Positions 1 through 7,020 of a DNA stretch of 46,225 bases are shown here, in pieces. The stretch is from Bdellovibrio sp. (GTDB lineage Bacteria > Bdellovibrionota > Bdellovibrionia > Bdellovibrionales > Bdellovibrionaceae), in assembly GCA_013360185.1 (NCBI GenBank), contig JABWCO010000008.1:1-46225 (forward strand). Reading direction: 5' to 3'. The position numbers and the translations under genes were made by a program. The notes under the pieces are model-generated. The model was not told where the DNA came from. It did not search any database and worked only from the letters and a program-made list of their open reading frames with translations. Each line of letters begins with the position of its first letter. Within the stretch, counting starts at the first letter, position 1.

Positions 1-20
1 CCATGGAAACATCTGGAAAC

Positions 21-221
21 CTATTTCTTAGTATCCACATGCTGACAAAACTGATCGAGAGCGACTTCCATGAGCTCGGCCAAACTGTATCCCTTCTCCT
101 TTGCAATATCTGAAAGTCGTTTCTTTAGGCTCTTTGGTGCTCTGATGGAAAGGACTTCTTTAGCTCCTGCCGTGTATTTTCTGCGTGGTTGAGGTCTGTC
201 TGGTATATCGTATTTTGCCAT
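21..221 (-). CDS. Ribbon-helix-helix (CopG/MetJ-type) DNA-binding protein
   Basis: A 66-residue basic protein. The segment from about residue 24 reads as a short beta strand (LSIRAPKSLKKRL) followed by two helices (SDIAKEKGYSLAELMEVALDQF), the usual layout of small ribbon-helix-helix repressors and antitoxins. It would bind operator DNA as a dimer. No toxin gene is visible next to it on the same strand within the window, and its partner could lie upstream of base 1. It is divergent from the serine recombinase that starts at 312, so it could repress that gene; this is inference. The fold call is fairly safe and the role is not. Confidence 0.7.
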   Translation of the reverse strand: MAKYDIPDRPQPRRKYTAGAKEVLSIRAPKSLKKRLSDIAKEKGYSLAELMEVALDQFCQHVDTKK

Positions 222-311
222 ACAATCAATTTCGGCAGATTTTCGTATAAAATCAAGACAGATACTTCTACTTACTTACAAATACTTACATATTGCGTTA
301 TATTTGAGTTG

Positions 312-959
312 ATGGAAAAGGCAAAGAAAGTGGCCGTCTATTTGAGGGTATCAACGCAAGACCAAAGCACGGATATGCAAAGAGACGAGCTATTACAGTT
401 CGTGGAAAATCGCCGATGGACTGTCTTTCAGGTCTATTGTGATAAGGCCACGGGAACAAATGGAAACAGAGCTGACCTTAAACAGCTTATGCAAGATGCC
501 AGGCTTCGCCGGTTTGATGTGGTTTGCGTTTGGAAGCTTGATAGGTTCTTTCGTTCCTTGAAAGACTTGCTGGTTACTATTTCAGAATTTCAAGCTCTTG
601 GAATTGAGTTTGTTGCCTTAAGAGACCAAATAGACCTAACAACTCCTGTCGGTCGTTTAACTTTACAAGTTCTTGGGTGTCTTGGTGAGTTTGAGGCTTC
701 TTTGATTAAGGCTCGTGTCGTCGCGGGCCTTGCCCAAGCGAAAAAGCGAGGGGTTCGCTTAGGAAGGCCGCAAGTTGTGGATGTTTCCCGAGTCCAAAAA
801 CTTAAAGAAGAAGGCAATTCTCTATCCCAGATAGCAAAGATACTGAATGTCTCCAAAACCGCCGTTCACAATACCCTTAAAAAATCAAAGCTCCAAATAG
901 TTGAAAAGACTGAAGCCGAAGTCCCACTTTTACCCGGTCAGAAAGCTTCAGATTTATGA
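312..959 (+). CDS. Serine recombinase, resolvase/invertase family
   Basis: A 215-residue protein of the small serine recombinase family (Hin/Gin/Tn3 resolvase type), which cut and rejoin DNA through a serine-DNA bond. The N-terminal catalytic domain shows YLRVSTQDQ with the nucleophilic serine near residue 14, a conserved WKLDRFFRSL segment, and the long helix EFEASLIKARVVAGLAQAKKRG. The C-terminal helix-turn-helix is LKEEGNSLSQIAKILNVSKTAVHNTL. The ORF-track start at 189 adds 41 unrelated residues, so the ATG at 312 directly before MEKAKKVAVYLRVS is preferred. The length is close to that of invertases and resolvases. It lies in the same accessory island as the inverted RHS repeats, but nothing in the sequence proves that it acts on them. 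Confidence 0.9.
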   Translation: MEKAKKVAVYLRVSTQDQSTDMQRDELLQFVENRRWTVFQVYCDKATGTNGNRADLKQLMQDARLRRFDVVCVWKLDRFFRSLKDLLVTISEFQALGIEFVALRDQIDLTTPVGRLTLQVLGCLGEFEASLIKARVVAGLAQAKKRGVRLGRPQVVDVSRVQKLKEEGNSLSQIAKILNVSKTAVHNTLKKSKLQIVEKTEAEVPLLPGQKASDL

Positions 960-1011
960 ACCCCTCCCGGTCAAATTTATTCTGGGCCTTGGGTCCCATC
1001 GAGGTCTCGAT

Positions 1012-1395
1012 ATGAAAATAGCGGACAACAACTTTTCTCAAAGTGCCTTGATTTTGGCGAGGTCAAGTTTGGCTTTTCATATTAAGGATGAATCTTTGGG
1101 ATTTGTGACAGTTGCCTCGCAGTTCTCTGTCTTTTTGGTAGAAGCTTTATCAAGCATGGAGCACTTTAAAACAGTTGTCGTTGATGGCTCCTGCTTGAAT
1201 TTAATGGATTTTAAAACAACTCGCCTGAATTTGTTGCGGGCTCTTATTAAAAGACATCCAGAGGTCAGATTTCTTCTATTTTCAGACGAAGACCTTTGTG
1301 TGTATGAGCTGTCCTTCTCTAATCTCGTCGTTGTTGAAGAAAAACTAAGTAAAGAGCTATTGGCCTCATGGGTTGGAATTCATTCAGTGAACTGA
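1012..1395 (+). CDS. Hypothetical protein, unknown function
   Basis: I do not recognise this gene. The track ORF begins at 901 inside the recombinase in another frame. The ATG at 1012, preceded by GAGGTCTCGAT as a usable ribosome-binding site, gives a 127-residue protein beginning MKIADNNFSQ. The sequence alternates hydrophobic strands and helices (FKTVVVDGSCLNL, VRFLLFSDEDLCVYEL), suggesting a small compact alpha/beta domain without signal peptide or membrane helix. It follows the recombinase on the same strand by about 50 bases and could be co-transcribed. Confidence is moderate that it is a real gene and low on anything further. Confidence 0.5.
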   Translation: MKIADNNFSQSALILARSSLAFHIKDESLGFVTVASQFSVFLVEALSSMEHFKTVVVDGSCLNLMDFKTTRLNLLRALIKRHPEVRFLLFSDEDLCVYELSFSNLVVVEEKLSKELLASWVGIHSVN

Positions 1396-1458
1396 ATAGG
1401 TATTCGGTTAATTGAAGTTGGACTCCCCACAACCTGAATGAACATTCAAGGTAGAGGT

Positions 1459-1761
1459 ATGAAGGTGCAATTAAAAGAAGTCCTTAAGCGACAATTAAAA
1501 AACAGAAACGAGTCCTTGAACTCGCTGGCGCGTCGTTGCGGGATACCTCTTTCGGTTTTACATGGTTGGGTCAATGGGGTTTTGCCGAGTGCTAAAAATC
1601 TTCACCACATTCAGACGCTTTCAAATTATTTGGAAATTCCGATTTCTATACTCCTTTTTAATACTCGCGAGGAACAATCAAAATCCGACATTCTTTTTTC
1701 TTCAGAGTTTGCAGATGGAGAACGACGGTATCGGCTTTTGATTGAAAAGATTCAAAAGTAA
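1459..1761 (+). CDS. XRE-family helix-turn-helix regulator
   Basis: A protein of about 100 residues with a Cro/CI-type helix-turn-helix over residues 16-60: SLNSLARRCGIPLSVLHGWVNG is the two-helix element, followed by LHHIQTLSNYLEIPISILL. Such proteins are transcription regulators or the DNA-binding halves of small island modules. The track start is 1438 (MNIQGRG), but the second ATG at 1459 follows AGGTAGAGGT, a better ribosome-binding site, so it is chosen. Its 3' end lies just before the start of the lipoprotein gene, and the two may be coupled. The target is unknown. Confidence 0.72.
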   Translation: MKVQLKEVLKRQLKNRNESLNSLARRCGIPLSVLHGWVNGVLPSAKNLHHIQTLSNYLEIPISILLFNTREEQSKSDILFSSEFADGERRYRLLIEKIQK

Positions 1762-1771
1762 CGAGGTGTTT

Positions 1772-2692
1772 GTGAAGTCTATTCTAGCAGTTTTAGTTCT
1801 TTTAAACTTATCAGCCTGTGCTTTGGCTCCTAGAAAACCTGATAGCGAGAATACAAAGCAAATTGAGGAAATCAAAACAGCGATGCTGTCACAGGAATTT
1901 GATAAAGCTCGGCAGATTTTACGAAGTTTGCGTGAAGATGATGGATTGGTAACTTATGAGCTATCAATGTTTGGTTGGTCCCCCGAGACAACATATTTTC
2001 CAAAATCCATTCTATTGGAATATATCGGCGAATTTGAACCATTGCCTTCAAATCTTGAAAAAGTCTGTGGCTTGCTGACCGATGCGAAGAACTCGCAAGA
2101 AGTGAAGAGGTCCATTGATTGTCTCAAAGCTGTCAATACAGCCAAGTTGAGTGGAAAATGGGATTACCAGCATAATCCCAAGTACAACCACAAAACATAT
2201 TATTGGGGCATTTCCTCTGGTCCTTGCGGCAATAGCTCTCAGAGGCCAACCTGTTCGCCATTGGGTACTTTTGTAGTCGAAGATGCCATTTCTTTGAAAA
2301 AGATAGAAGGCGTTGGAGCCGAAGGCTTCTTAAAAGCTATCAGGGAGTCTCGCCTTAAAGAGGCTTATGCAAAACTTGATATAATAAGGAAAGATGAAGA
2401 AGAACGACAGGATTTGGAGTTTTCTGAAAAGCAAAGGGCCAATATTGAGTTTACTGAGTCCGCAGAAGGTCTTAGGCAAAGTGCTTGCCGTCATAATACG
2501 ATAATCCAGCTCGCTGAGAAATCGCTCAATGACGAGAAAGAGGCTGCCAAGATTAGTGGATTCGTTGATAAGAGCACAATGTATGAAAGCGGAAAGTATC
2601 TTCAGAACTCAAGACGACAACTTGAAAGTCTCAAGAAAAAGTACAAATCAAAATCTGGTCAAGAGTGGTCTTCTTCAATGTGCGCTAAGTAA
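1772..2692 (+). CDS. Putative lipoprotein, unknown function
   Basis: The GTG at 1772, seven bases after an AGG-rich site (ACGAGGTGTTT), gives VKSILAVLVLLNLSAC, a classic lipoprotein signal peptide with lipobox LSAC; the track ATG at 1742 would put ten extra residues ahead of it and overlap the XRE gene. The mature part of about 290 residues has a short repeat-like helical segment (IEEIKTAMLSQEFDKARQILRSL) suggestive of a TPR-like helix pair, a central cysteine-containing region (SSGPCGNSSQRPTC), and a charged helical C-terminal half. It is predicted to be anchored at the outer or inner membrane. I recognise no family. It sits between the regulator and the RHS fragments. Confidence 0.6.
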   Translation: MKSILAVLVLLNLSACALAPRKPDSENTKQIEEIKTAMLSQEFDKARQILRSLREDDGLVTYELSMFGWSPETTYFPKSILLEYIGEFEPLPSNLEKVCGLLTDAKNSQEVKRSIDCLKAVNTAKLSGKWDYQHNPKYNHKTYYWGISSGPCGNSSQRPTCSPLGTFVVEDAISLKKIEGVGAEGFLKAIRESRLKEAYAKLDIIRKDEEERQDLEFSEKQRANIEFTESAEGLRQSACRHNTIIQLAEKSLNDEKEAAKISGFVDKSTMYESGKYLQNSRRQLESLKKKYKSKSGQEWSSSMCAK

Positions 2693-2753
2693 TGGCACGG
2701 AGAATTTGTTGTGAGAAATGCCAGCTTGTCAAAACGGTGCGTGTCTAAAGCGT

Positions 2754-2918
2754 GCCACAGAAAAATCATTCGCTTTCAACTCTTGCTCTAGACTGGAAAG
2801 AATTTGATCTTGGAAGTATCCTAAAATCGAAAACAGACAGAAGTGTCATCACAATAGACAGCGGAGTTTCAAGCTGTATACACAGCTCGTTCGGTTCGGA
2901 GCACGCGACTACGACCCA
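2754..2918 (+). pseudogene. Short ORF remnant fused into the RHS repeat
   Basis: Reading from a GTG at 2754 there is an open frame of about 54 codons ([22 protein letters not shown]...) that ends inside the RHS repeat, out of frame with the RHS protein. The residue pattern up to about 2888 looks like coding sequence and unlike random translation, whereas the last ten residues are simply the repeat read in the wrong frame. It may be the tail of an older gene cut when the RHS tip module arrived. The call is weak; the stretch 2693-2888 otherwise holds nothing I can name. Confidence 0.2.
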
Positions 2919-3004
2919 GAAATAGGTAGATGGACCTCTAAAGACCCTATTCTTTTCAACGGGGGAGATACCAACCTCTTTGGATACGTGCAAAATGACC
3001 CCGT
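2889..3004 (+). repeat. 116-bp inverted repeat, copy A (RHS core end)
   Basis: This segment matches the reverse complement of 6042-6157 over 116 bases with a single mismatch (A at 2918 against C in the other copy). It encodes the end of the RHS core, [19 protein letters not shown] through [11 protein letters not shown], in frame with the downstream tip. Homology stops sharply at both ends, although the next protein motif (N-x-x-DPSG) is still shared by the two copies. Confidence 0.95.
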
Positions 3005-3338
3005 GAATTGGACTGATCCCTCAGGTCTTAAATACAGAAGATGTAGCCGCCCATTGAATGGTTTAAGTGACGAATATGGCGATGTAAGGCATGATTACTT
3101 AGAGTTTGATGACGGCACTCAGTATTCTTTTAACCCGGCACCTGGCGAGTCGTATATTGAAGGAATTAGTACGAACAAAAAAGAAACTGGGGCTAATGCT
3201 GTTTGCAGGAAGTGGAGCAAGGACTCAAAAAGTGACGCGGCAATTAAGCGCAGAGCTGAAAGGAATTTACAAAAGAAATATCAGTTATTTAACTATAACT
3301 GCCAGGATTTTGTAGATGACTCTATTTTGGGAAATTAA
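2889..3338 (+). pseudogene. Orphan RHS C-terminal tip with papain-like toxin signature
   Basis: The fragment has only the last 40 or so residues of an RHS core ([26 protein letters not shown]), then a unique tip of about 104 residues. RHS proteins are large surface or secreted polymorphic toxins whose tip after the DPSG motif is the toxic domain. Here the tip contains [10 protein letters not shown], an early histidine, and late [10 protein letters not shown]. The order H...NC is that of permuted NlpC/P60 or LRAT-like papain-fold domains, so a cysteine hydrolase activity is a reasonable inference. The frame is closed by TGA at 2805, so there is no RHS N-terminus and the only ATG is 2988 within the core. 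A translated protein would have to come from this ATG or after recombination. Confidence 0.7.
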
Positions 3339-3339
3339 A

Positions 3340-3606
3340 ATGAAAAAGTGGACATACCTATACATAGTAATCGGCTTGGTTTGGACTGGCTATTATATAA
3401 ATTTAGGCGGTGGTGAGTCTGGGATAGCTCCATTTATCATCACCTCGATTATAACATTTCCGATTGGGCTTTTAGTTTGGTCGATTGCTCATGTGATCCC
3501 GTGGGAGCTAATTTTGCCACTGATGTTAATATTAAATTATTTTCAGTGGGCATTTTTGTTCAGACAATTTAATAAAATCAGGGCGAAACGATGGAAGGAA
3601 AAATGA
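3340..3606 (+). CDS. Small membrane protein, candidate immunity partner of the RHS tip
   Basis: An 88-residue protein starting MKKWTYLYIVIGLVW immediately after the orphan RHS tip, with one base between stop and start. The track ORF starts at 3316 but the ATG at 3340 fits the spacing and the N-terminus better. It has two or three predicted membrane segments (YLYIVIGLVWTGYYI, IAPFIITSIITFPIGLLVW, LILPLMLILNYFQWAFLF) and a basic C-terminal tail (RAKRWKEK). Immunity genes normally follow toxin tips directly, which is the main reason for the call. No family is recognised. Confidence 0.5.
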   Translation: MKKWTYLYIVIGLVWTGYYINLGGGESGIAPFIITSIITFPIGLLVWSIAHVIPWELILPLMLILNYFQWAFLFRQFNKIRAKRWKEK

Positions 3607-3624
3607 GTTTTACCCATGCCTTTT

Positions 3625-3882
3625 TTATTGCGACATTGGGTCCTCTTTAGCTTTTGGATACAACTGCAAGTAGGCATCCAAGAACTGTTTTGTTGGCAGA
3701 TGCAAGTATCCCGTCATTACGTCTGTAATAAACTGAGCATGAATCTTCCGCTTAAAGTCATTGGCCTCATTGAGCATCTTAAATTTGTTGCGAATTCGCT
3801 TGTTACTGAACGGATTTGTGTACGATGCCTGATAGCCTCCGTTCTTGAGCTTATATATTGAAACTTCGACCTCTTCTTTCAT
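3625..3882 (-). pseudogene. Truncated tyrosine integrase, arm-binding domain only
   Basis: The 85-residue product begins MKEEVEVSIYKLKNGGYQAS after a strong ribosome-binding site (GGGAGGG, six bases upstream), so the ATG at 3882 is the real start and not the 4023 start of the track. The three-stranded pattern with KRIRNKFKMLNEANDFKRKI resembles the N-terminal arm-type DNA-binding domain of phage integrases. The core-binding and catalytic domains, with the R...H-x-x-R...Y residues, are absent: the frame stops at 3625, 19 bases from the end of the convergent candidate immunity gene. It is probably a leftover of an integrase that brought in part of the island. Confidence 0.5.
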
Positions 3883-4066
3883 GGTAACCCTCCCGAGACT
3901 ATCACGGTCGCGCGATTGCTCCACTCTCGTTGTCTCATGTTCTCCATGTATCTTTTTTCGAGGGTACTCCACAATATGCAACAGTTTGACAGTGGCCCAT
4001 ACAAATCCGAATAAAAAGCGCAAGAGTAAAATAGAGATGTTCTTAAAGGGAGTGTTTAAAAACGGT

Positions 4067-4160
4067 CGTGCCTAATTTTGAGATTTTCAAAAAATGCCTC
4101 GGGATATTTGGTAATCGAGTTTTGGATAAGTTCTGTGTAAAAAGGCCCGATTTAGGCACG
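4067..4160. repeat. Short inverted repeat CGTGCCTAA / TTAGGCACG
   Basis: Perfect 9-base arms at 4067-4075 and 4152-4160 lie in the 190-base gap between the integrase fragment and the nuclease-like gene. They could be the ends of a small decayed element or an operator. There is no T-run, so a terminator is unlikely. Nothing else was recognised in this gap. Confidence 0.4.
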
Positions 4161-4214
4161 GGTTACGTGACAGTCGTCTCGACCGCGAAATTTTAGGCTA
4201 GAAGAAGAAGATAA

Positions 4215-5447
4215 CTATCGCGGAACATCAAAGACTAAAACTGTCAGATTCAACTTTCGCTGGTCATCATCCTTATTCTTAAAGATAAATCTAAACTCGG
4301 TCTCTCCAGCAATCTCGGCTGGAACCTGTTTCTCGAACTGAGAGTGCTTTCCAACAAGCTCAGGAATCTGAGAAAGAACCCCGCTAAGGCTTTTGTTTTT
4401 ATTAAACAAAAGAATTGCCGTCTTTGTATCTCTCCAAGAAGTATATCCGAGAATTTGGTCAATTGTGTCAGAGACCGTTTTGGGGCCAGTCCAGTACTTA
4501 CACTCCGCTATAAAGATTGTTTTTCCCTCGTACTTTATCAAGATGTCCGTCTTACCCTCGTAGTTGAAGGTTTCGCCGGTCGCCGTCCCTTCATATTGTC
4601 CATTGAGCTGAACTAAAAAATGCTGTCGTAAATCTTCTTCGCCCATACTCTGAAATGCATGAGGACTTTTCTCCATTACCACAGCCATGTTCTGCATGAT
4701 TTTCAAAATATGGTTATACTCAACGTCTTCAAGCACCGGCTCTGGCTTCGTCTGTGGTCCAGCTTTAGGTACAGGCCTCGTCACAGCTACCTTTCGACGA
4801 ATTTCCGGAACTTTGAATGTAGTTGATGCTCCATCACGTTGGCGAATGGGAAACTTCAGCTTGGACTTCATCTCCTCATCTTTTCTGAATTTCTCAAGAC
4901 GCTGTGAAAGTCTCTCCTCAACCATCCCACGTATGGAGCGATTAAACTCTCCAAAGAGATTTCTCATTTCAGAGAGAAACCCTTCAATAAACGAAATGTC
5001 TTTTTCCGCCTGACTATTTATTTTCTCAGCATCTTGTTCGATGTGTTCTTGGGTTATTAGAACCTCAGTTGCCGTAATTTGAGCGTTCACAGAATTGTGG
5101 TAAACACGATTTCCACTGCACCGAAAAAGGTCTTTATCTCCCGTGTAGGGAATGTGAACTACGACCTGGTTGCCATCGACCATCACCGCGCGATTACCAT
5201 CCATAAAATGGATACGCTCTCGAAACTTTCTCGCGTCGAGTTTTGTATCGCGAATATCTATATAGACGTTTTCCCGGTCTATGACAGGGACATCCAGACC
5301 ATACTTATCCTCAAAAAATTTAATCCATTCGTCAAGAGATGTTCCCCTCAATTGGTCTTCCGAAAGATTCGAAATTTCTTCTTTCAACTTCTGTCTGTGC
5401 GCTTCCTGAACGGAATGACCATCGAAATCGTGAAAAAGATATGTCAT
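4215..5447 (-). CDS. PD-(D/E)XK nuclease-like protein of defence-island type
   Basis: A 410-residue protein with no signal peptide. The C-terminal third carries EGKTDILIKYEGKTIFIAECKYW, that is, an aspartate, a strand, then E-x-K: the metal-binding core of PD-(D/E)XK restriction-like nucleases. It is followed by helices and VLVFDVP. The N-terminal half has a mixed domain (YIDIRDTKLDARKFRERIHFMDG) and a coiled-coil middle (SFIEGFLSEMRNLFGEFNRSIRGMVEERLSQRLEKF). Proteins of this design occur as single-gene anti-phage or restriction factors. It lies inside the segment bounded by the inverted RHS repeats and would be inverted with it. The DNA target is unknown and the nuclease call rests on motifs only. 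Confidence 0.6.
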   Translation of the reverse strand: MTYLFHDFDGHSVQEAHRQKLKEEISNLSEDQLRGTSLDEWIKFFEDKYGLDVPVIDRENVYIDIRDTKLDARKFRERIHFMDGNRAVMVDGNQVVVHIPYTGDKDLFRCSGNRVYHNSVNAQITATEVLITQEHIEQDAEKINSQAEKDISFIEGFLSEMRNLFGEFNRSIRGMVEERLSQRLEKFRKDEEMKSKLKFPIRQRDGASTTFKVPEIRRKVAVTRPVPKAGPQTKPEPVLEDVEYNHILKIMQNMAVVMEKSPHAFQSMGEEDLRQHFLVQLNGQYEGTATGETFNYEGKTDILIKYEGKTIFIAECKYWTGPKTVSDTIDQILGYTSWRDTKTAILLFNKNKSLSGVLSQIPELVGKHSQFEKQVPAEIAGETEFRFIFKNKDDDQRKLNLTVLVFDVPR

Positions 5448-5534
5448 AATTCAAAGCCCTTCTTGCTCACAGCGCCTCGTTTCGGTATTCCAGCGACCGC
5501 CAGATTAGGCGCTCCAAATACCTCGGCAATGATT

Positions 5535-5565
5535 GATTCTTGATCCACCTTTGAACTCAAGAATC
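5535..5565. repeat. Hairpin between the nuclease-like gene and the small membrane gene
   Basis: Perfect 9-base arms GATTCTTGA and TCAAGAATC enclose a 13-base loop, followed on the + strand by TTTTCTATCTTTT. This would be a terminator for + strand transcripts, but no + strand gene precedes it; for the neighbouring minus-strand genes the T-run is on the wrong side. It might terminate a transcript present only when the flanking segment is inverted, or be an operator. Confidence 0.4.
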
Positions 5566-5576
5566 TTTTCTATCTT

Positions 5577-5771
5577 TTAAAGAGAGACCAATTTTTTATA
5601 GATATACAGACTAGTAAAACCCACCGAAATGCCACAAATTATACCAACTATCTCTCCAAGAGCTTGGGGTTCAATGTTTTGCTTTCCTACATTGGCAAAC
5701 AAGAAAACCCAAGCAATAGCTATTATAGAATTTATGATCTTATCTTTTGCATTTAGTTGCCTGGTGGACAT
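5577..5771 (-). CDS. Small two-helix membrane protein after RHS tip
   Basis: A 64-residue protein overlapping the end of the RHS fragment by 19 bases (5753-5771). Two hydrophobic segments, IINSIIAIAWVFLFANVG and IVGIICGISVGFTSLYIYKK, predict two membrane helices with a short extracytoplasmic loop. Overlap with a toxin tip gene and the lack of other partners suggest an immunity protein, matching the arrangement at 3340-3606, but the two membrane proteins show no obvious similarity. Function is inferred from position only. Confidence 0.45.
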   Translation of the reverse strand: MSTRQLNAKDKIINSIIAIAWVFLFANVGKQNIEPQALGEIVGIICGISVGFTSLYIYKKLVSL

Positions 5772-6943
5772 GTTTTTTCTCCTGCTTCAGCGCGAGGTAT
5801 GATGTCGTCCATTATATCATTAACAAATCCACGTTTGGAGGCTTTTATCACGTTCGCACTACCTTCGTATCCTAAATATGCCCCAATGGAGAAAGTCACG
5901 CCGGCAAACGGATTAAATGATCCGTACATCAGTGCAGCTCCAATAACACCTGTCGCTGCCCCGATAGCGGCTTGCTGCTTCGGAGTCGTATATTTCGCAA
6001 TTATATTCTCAAATAGCTTTCCAGATGGGTCAATAAAGTTAACGGGGTCATTTTGCACGTATCCAAAGAGGTTGGTATCTCCCCCGTTGAAAAGAATAGG
6101 GTCTTTAGAGGTCCATCTACCTATTTCGGGGTCGTAGTCGCGTGCTCCGAACCGAACCAGCCCCGTATCCCGATCATTCAACCCACCAGCAAATCCAAAC
6201 GGCTGAAATCCTGGGTTGCTGTCACTTACTACGGCGCCCCACTCAGTATACTCTATCGATTGAACTATTTGTCCATTGTTAGCATTTAAAACTCCAACCA
6301 CTGACCCACGATGATCCGTCACAAAAAGATATGTGTTGCCTTGGGCATCCAACATGTAATCAGGAGCGTGGCCGTCGGAGTATATAAATTTCTTCTGAAT
6401 AACCCCTGAGGCATTGGTGATAGCAACTAGTCGTAAAAGGCCATCCCAAATGTAGTTCTCTAATTTAACGCCGTTGATTTTCTTTTCAATACGACGGCCT
6501 TCGTGGTCTGTGCCGTATTCGACGTTCTTTTCTGGCATATTCACAGCGGCCAGGGTGCCGTCTGAGTCATATATGTAATGTGTTAATCTCAAAGATCCGT
6601 CTACCTTAGATGAAATATTCCCGTTCGCATTGTAAGAATAAGTATTCGTTCCAAACGACAACAGCCGATCTTGATCGTCGTAGGTAGCACTTTGGGTGAC
6701 ATCGTTTTCTTCAGACAAAATGCGATTTCCGTTTTTGTCATATTGATAACTTGAAAACGGCTTGCCAGAAGCTTTATCTGAACGGCCCAGCAGTCGTCCA
6801 GCACGGTCGCAAAAGTATTTAACTTCAGCATTAAAAAGCTTCTTTGACGTAACCAAACCAGACAACGGATCACGACGAACTTCCAAACTGCCGGCTTGGG
6901 TTATTAGTCTGCAACGTTTTCCATAGTCATCATATTGCGCCTT
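5753..6943 (-). pseudogene. 5'-truncated RHS/YD-repeat gene with second C-terminal tip
   Basis: The open frame starts directly after a TAG at 6944-6946 with no ATG; the track start at 6886 is a TTG. It encodes the last 300 or so residues of an RHS protein: YD repeats (QYDKNGNRI, TYDDQDRLLSF, YSYNANGN), then YIWDGL, YLFVTDHRGSV, and the core end [19 protein letters not shown]...NDPVNFIDPSG. The tip of about 95 residues is glycine/alanine-rich and hydrophobic (QQAAIGAATGVIGAALMYGSF, VTFSIGAYLGYEG), and so could insert in membranes. A full RHS gene is many times longer, so this is a remnant cut just past the lon terminator, or one silent half of a switching system. Confidence 0.75.
6042..6157 (-). 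repeat. 116-bp inverted repeat, copy B (RHS core end)
   Basis: The partner of 2889-3004 in opposite orientation, 115 of 116 bases identical by direct reading. It lies in frame inside the minus-strand RHS fragment immediately before its unique tip. The segment between the copies, 3005-6041, contains both tips and their candidate partners. Confidence 0.95.
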
Positions 6944-6948
6944 CTAAC

Positions 6949-6980
6949 AAAAAAAGGACCAGATTGCTCTGATCCTTTTT
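6949..6980 (-). terminator. Rho-independent terminator of lon
   Basis: On the minus strand the sequence reads AAAGGATCAGA, GCAA loop, TCTGGTCCTTT and then more T, an 11-base stem with one G-U pair. It lies about 40 bases after the lon stop. It also marks the border between conserved core and the accessory island, since the truncated RHS frame begins immediately past it. Confidence 0.9.
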
Positions 6981-7020
6981 AGTTTCATCGTTTAGGGAGG
7001 GGCGATGATTTTGGCTACAA

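Noticed and set aside
189-311. N-terminal extension of the recombinase ORF from 189
   Set aside because: The added 41 residues lack family similarity and overlap the divergent RHH gene; the ATG at 312 matches the start of the catalytic domain.
312-959. Reading the recombinase as part of a prophage
   Set aside because: No phage structural, lysis or replication genes are present; the integrase nearby is a fragment.
5535-5570. Terminator call for the hairpin at 5535
   Set aside because: The T-run is on the + strand, where no gene precedes it, so it is recorded as a hairpin only.
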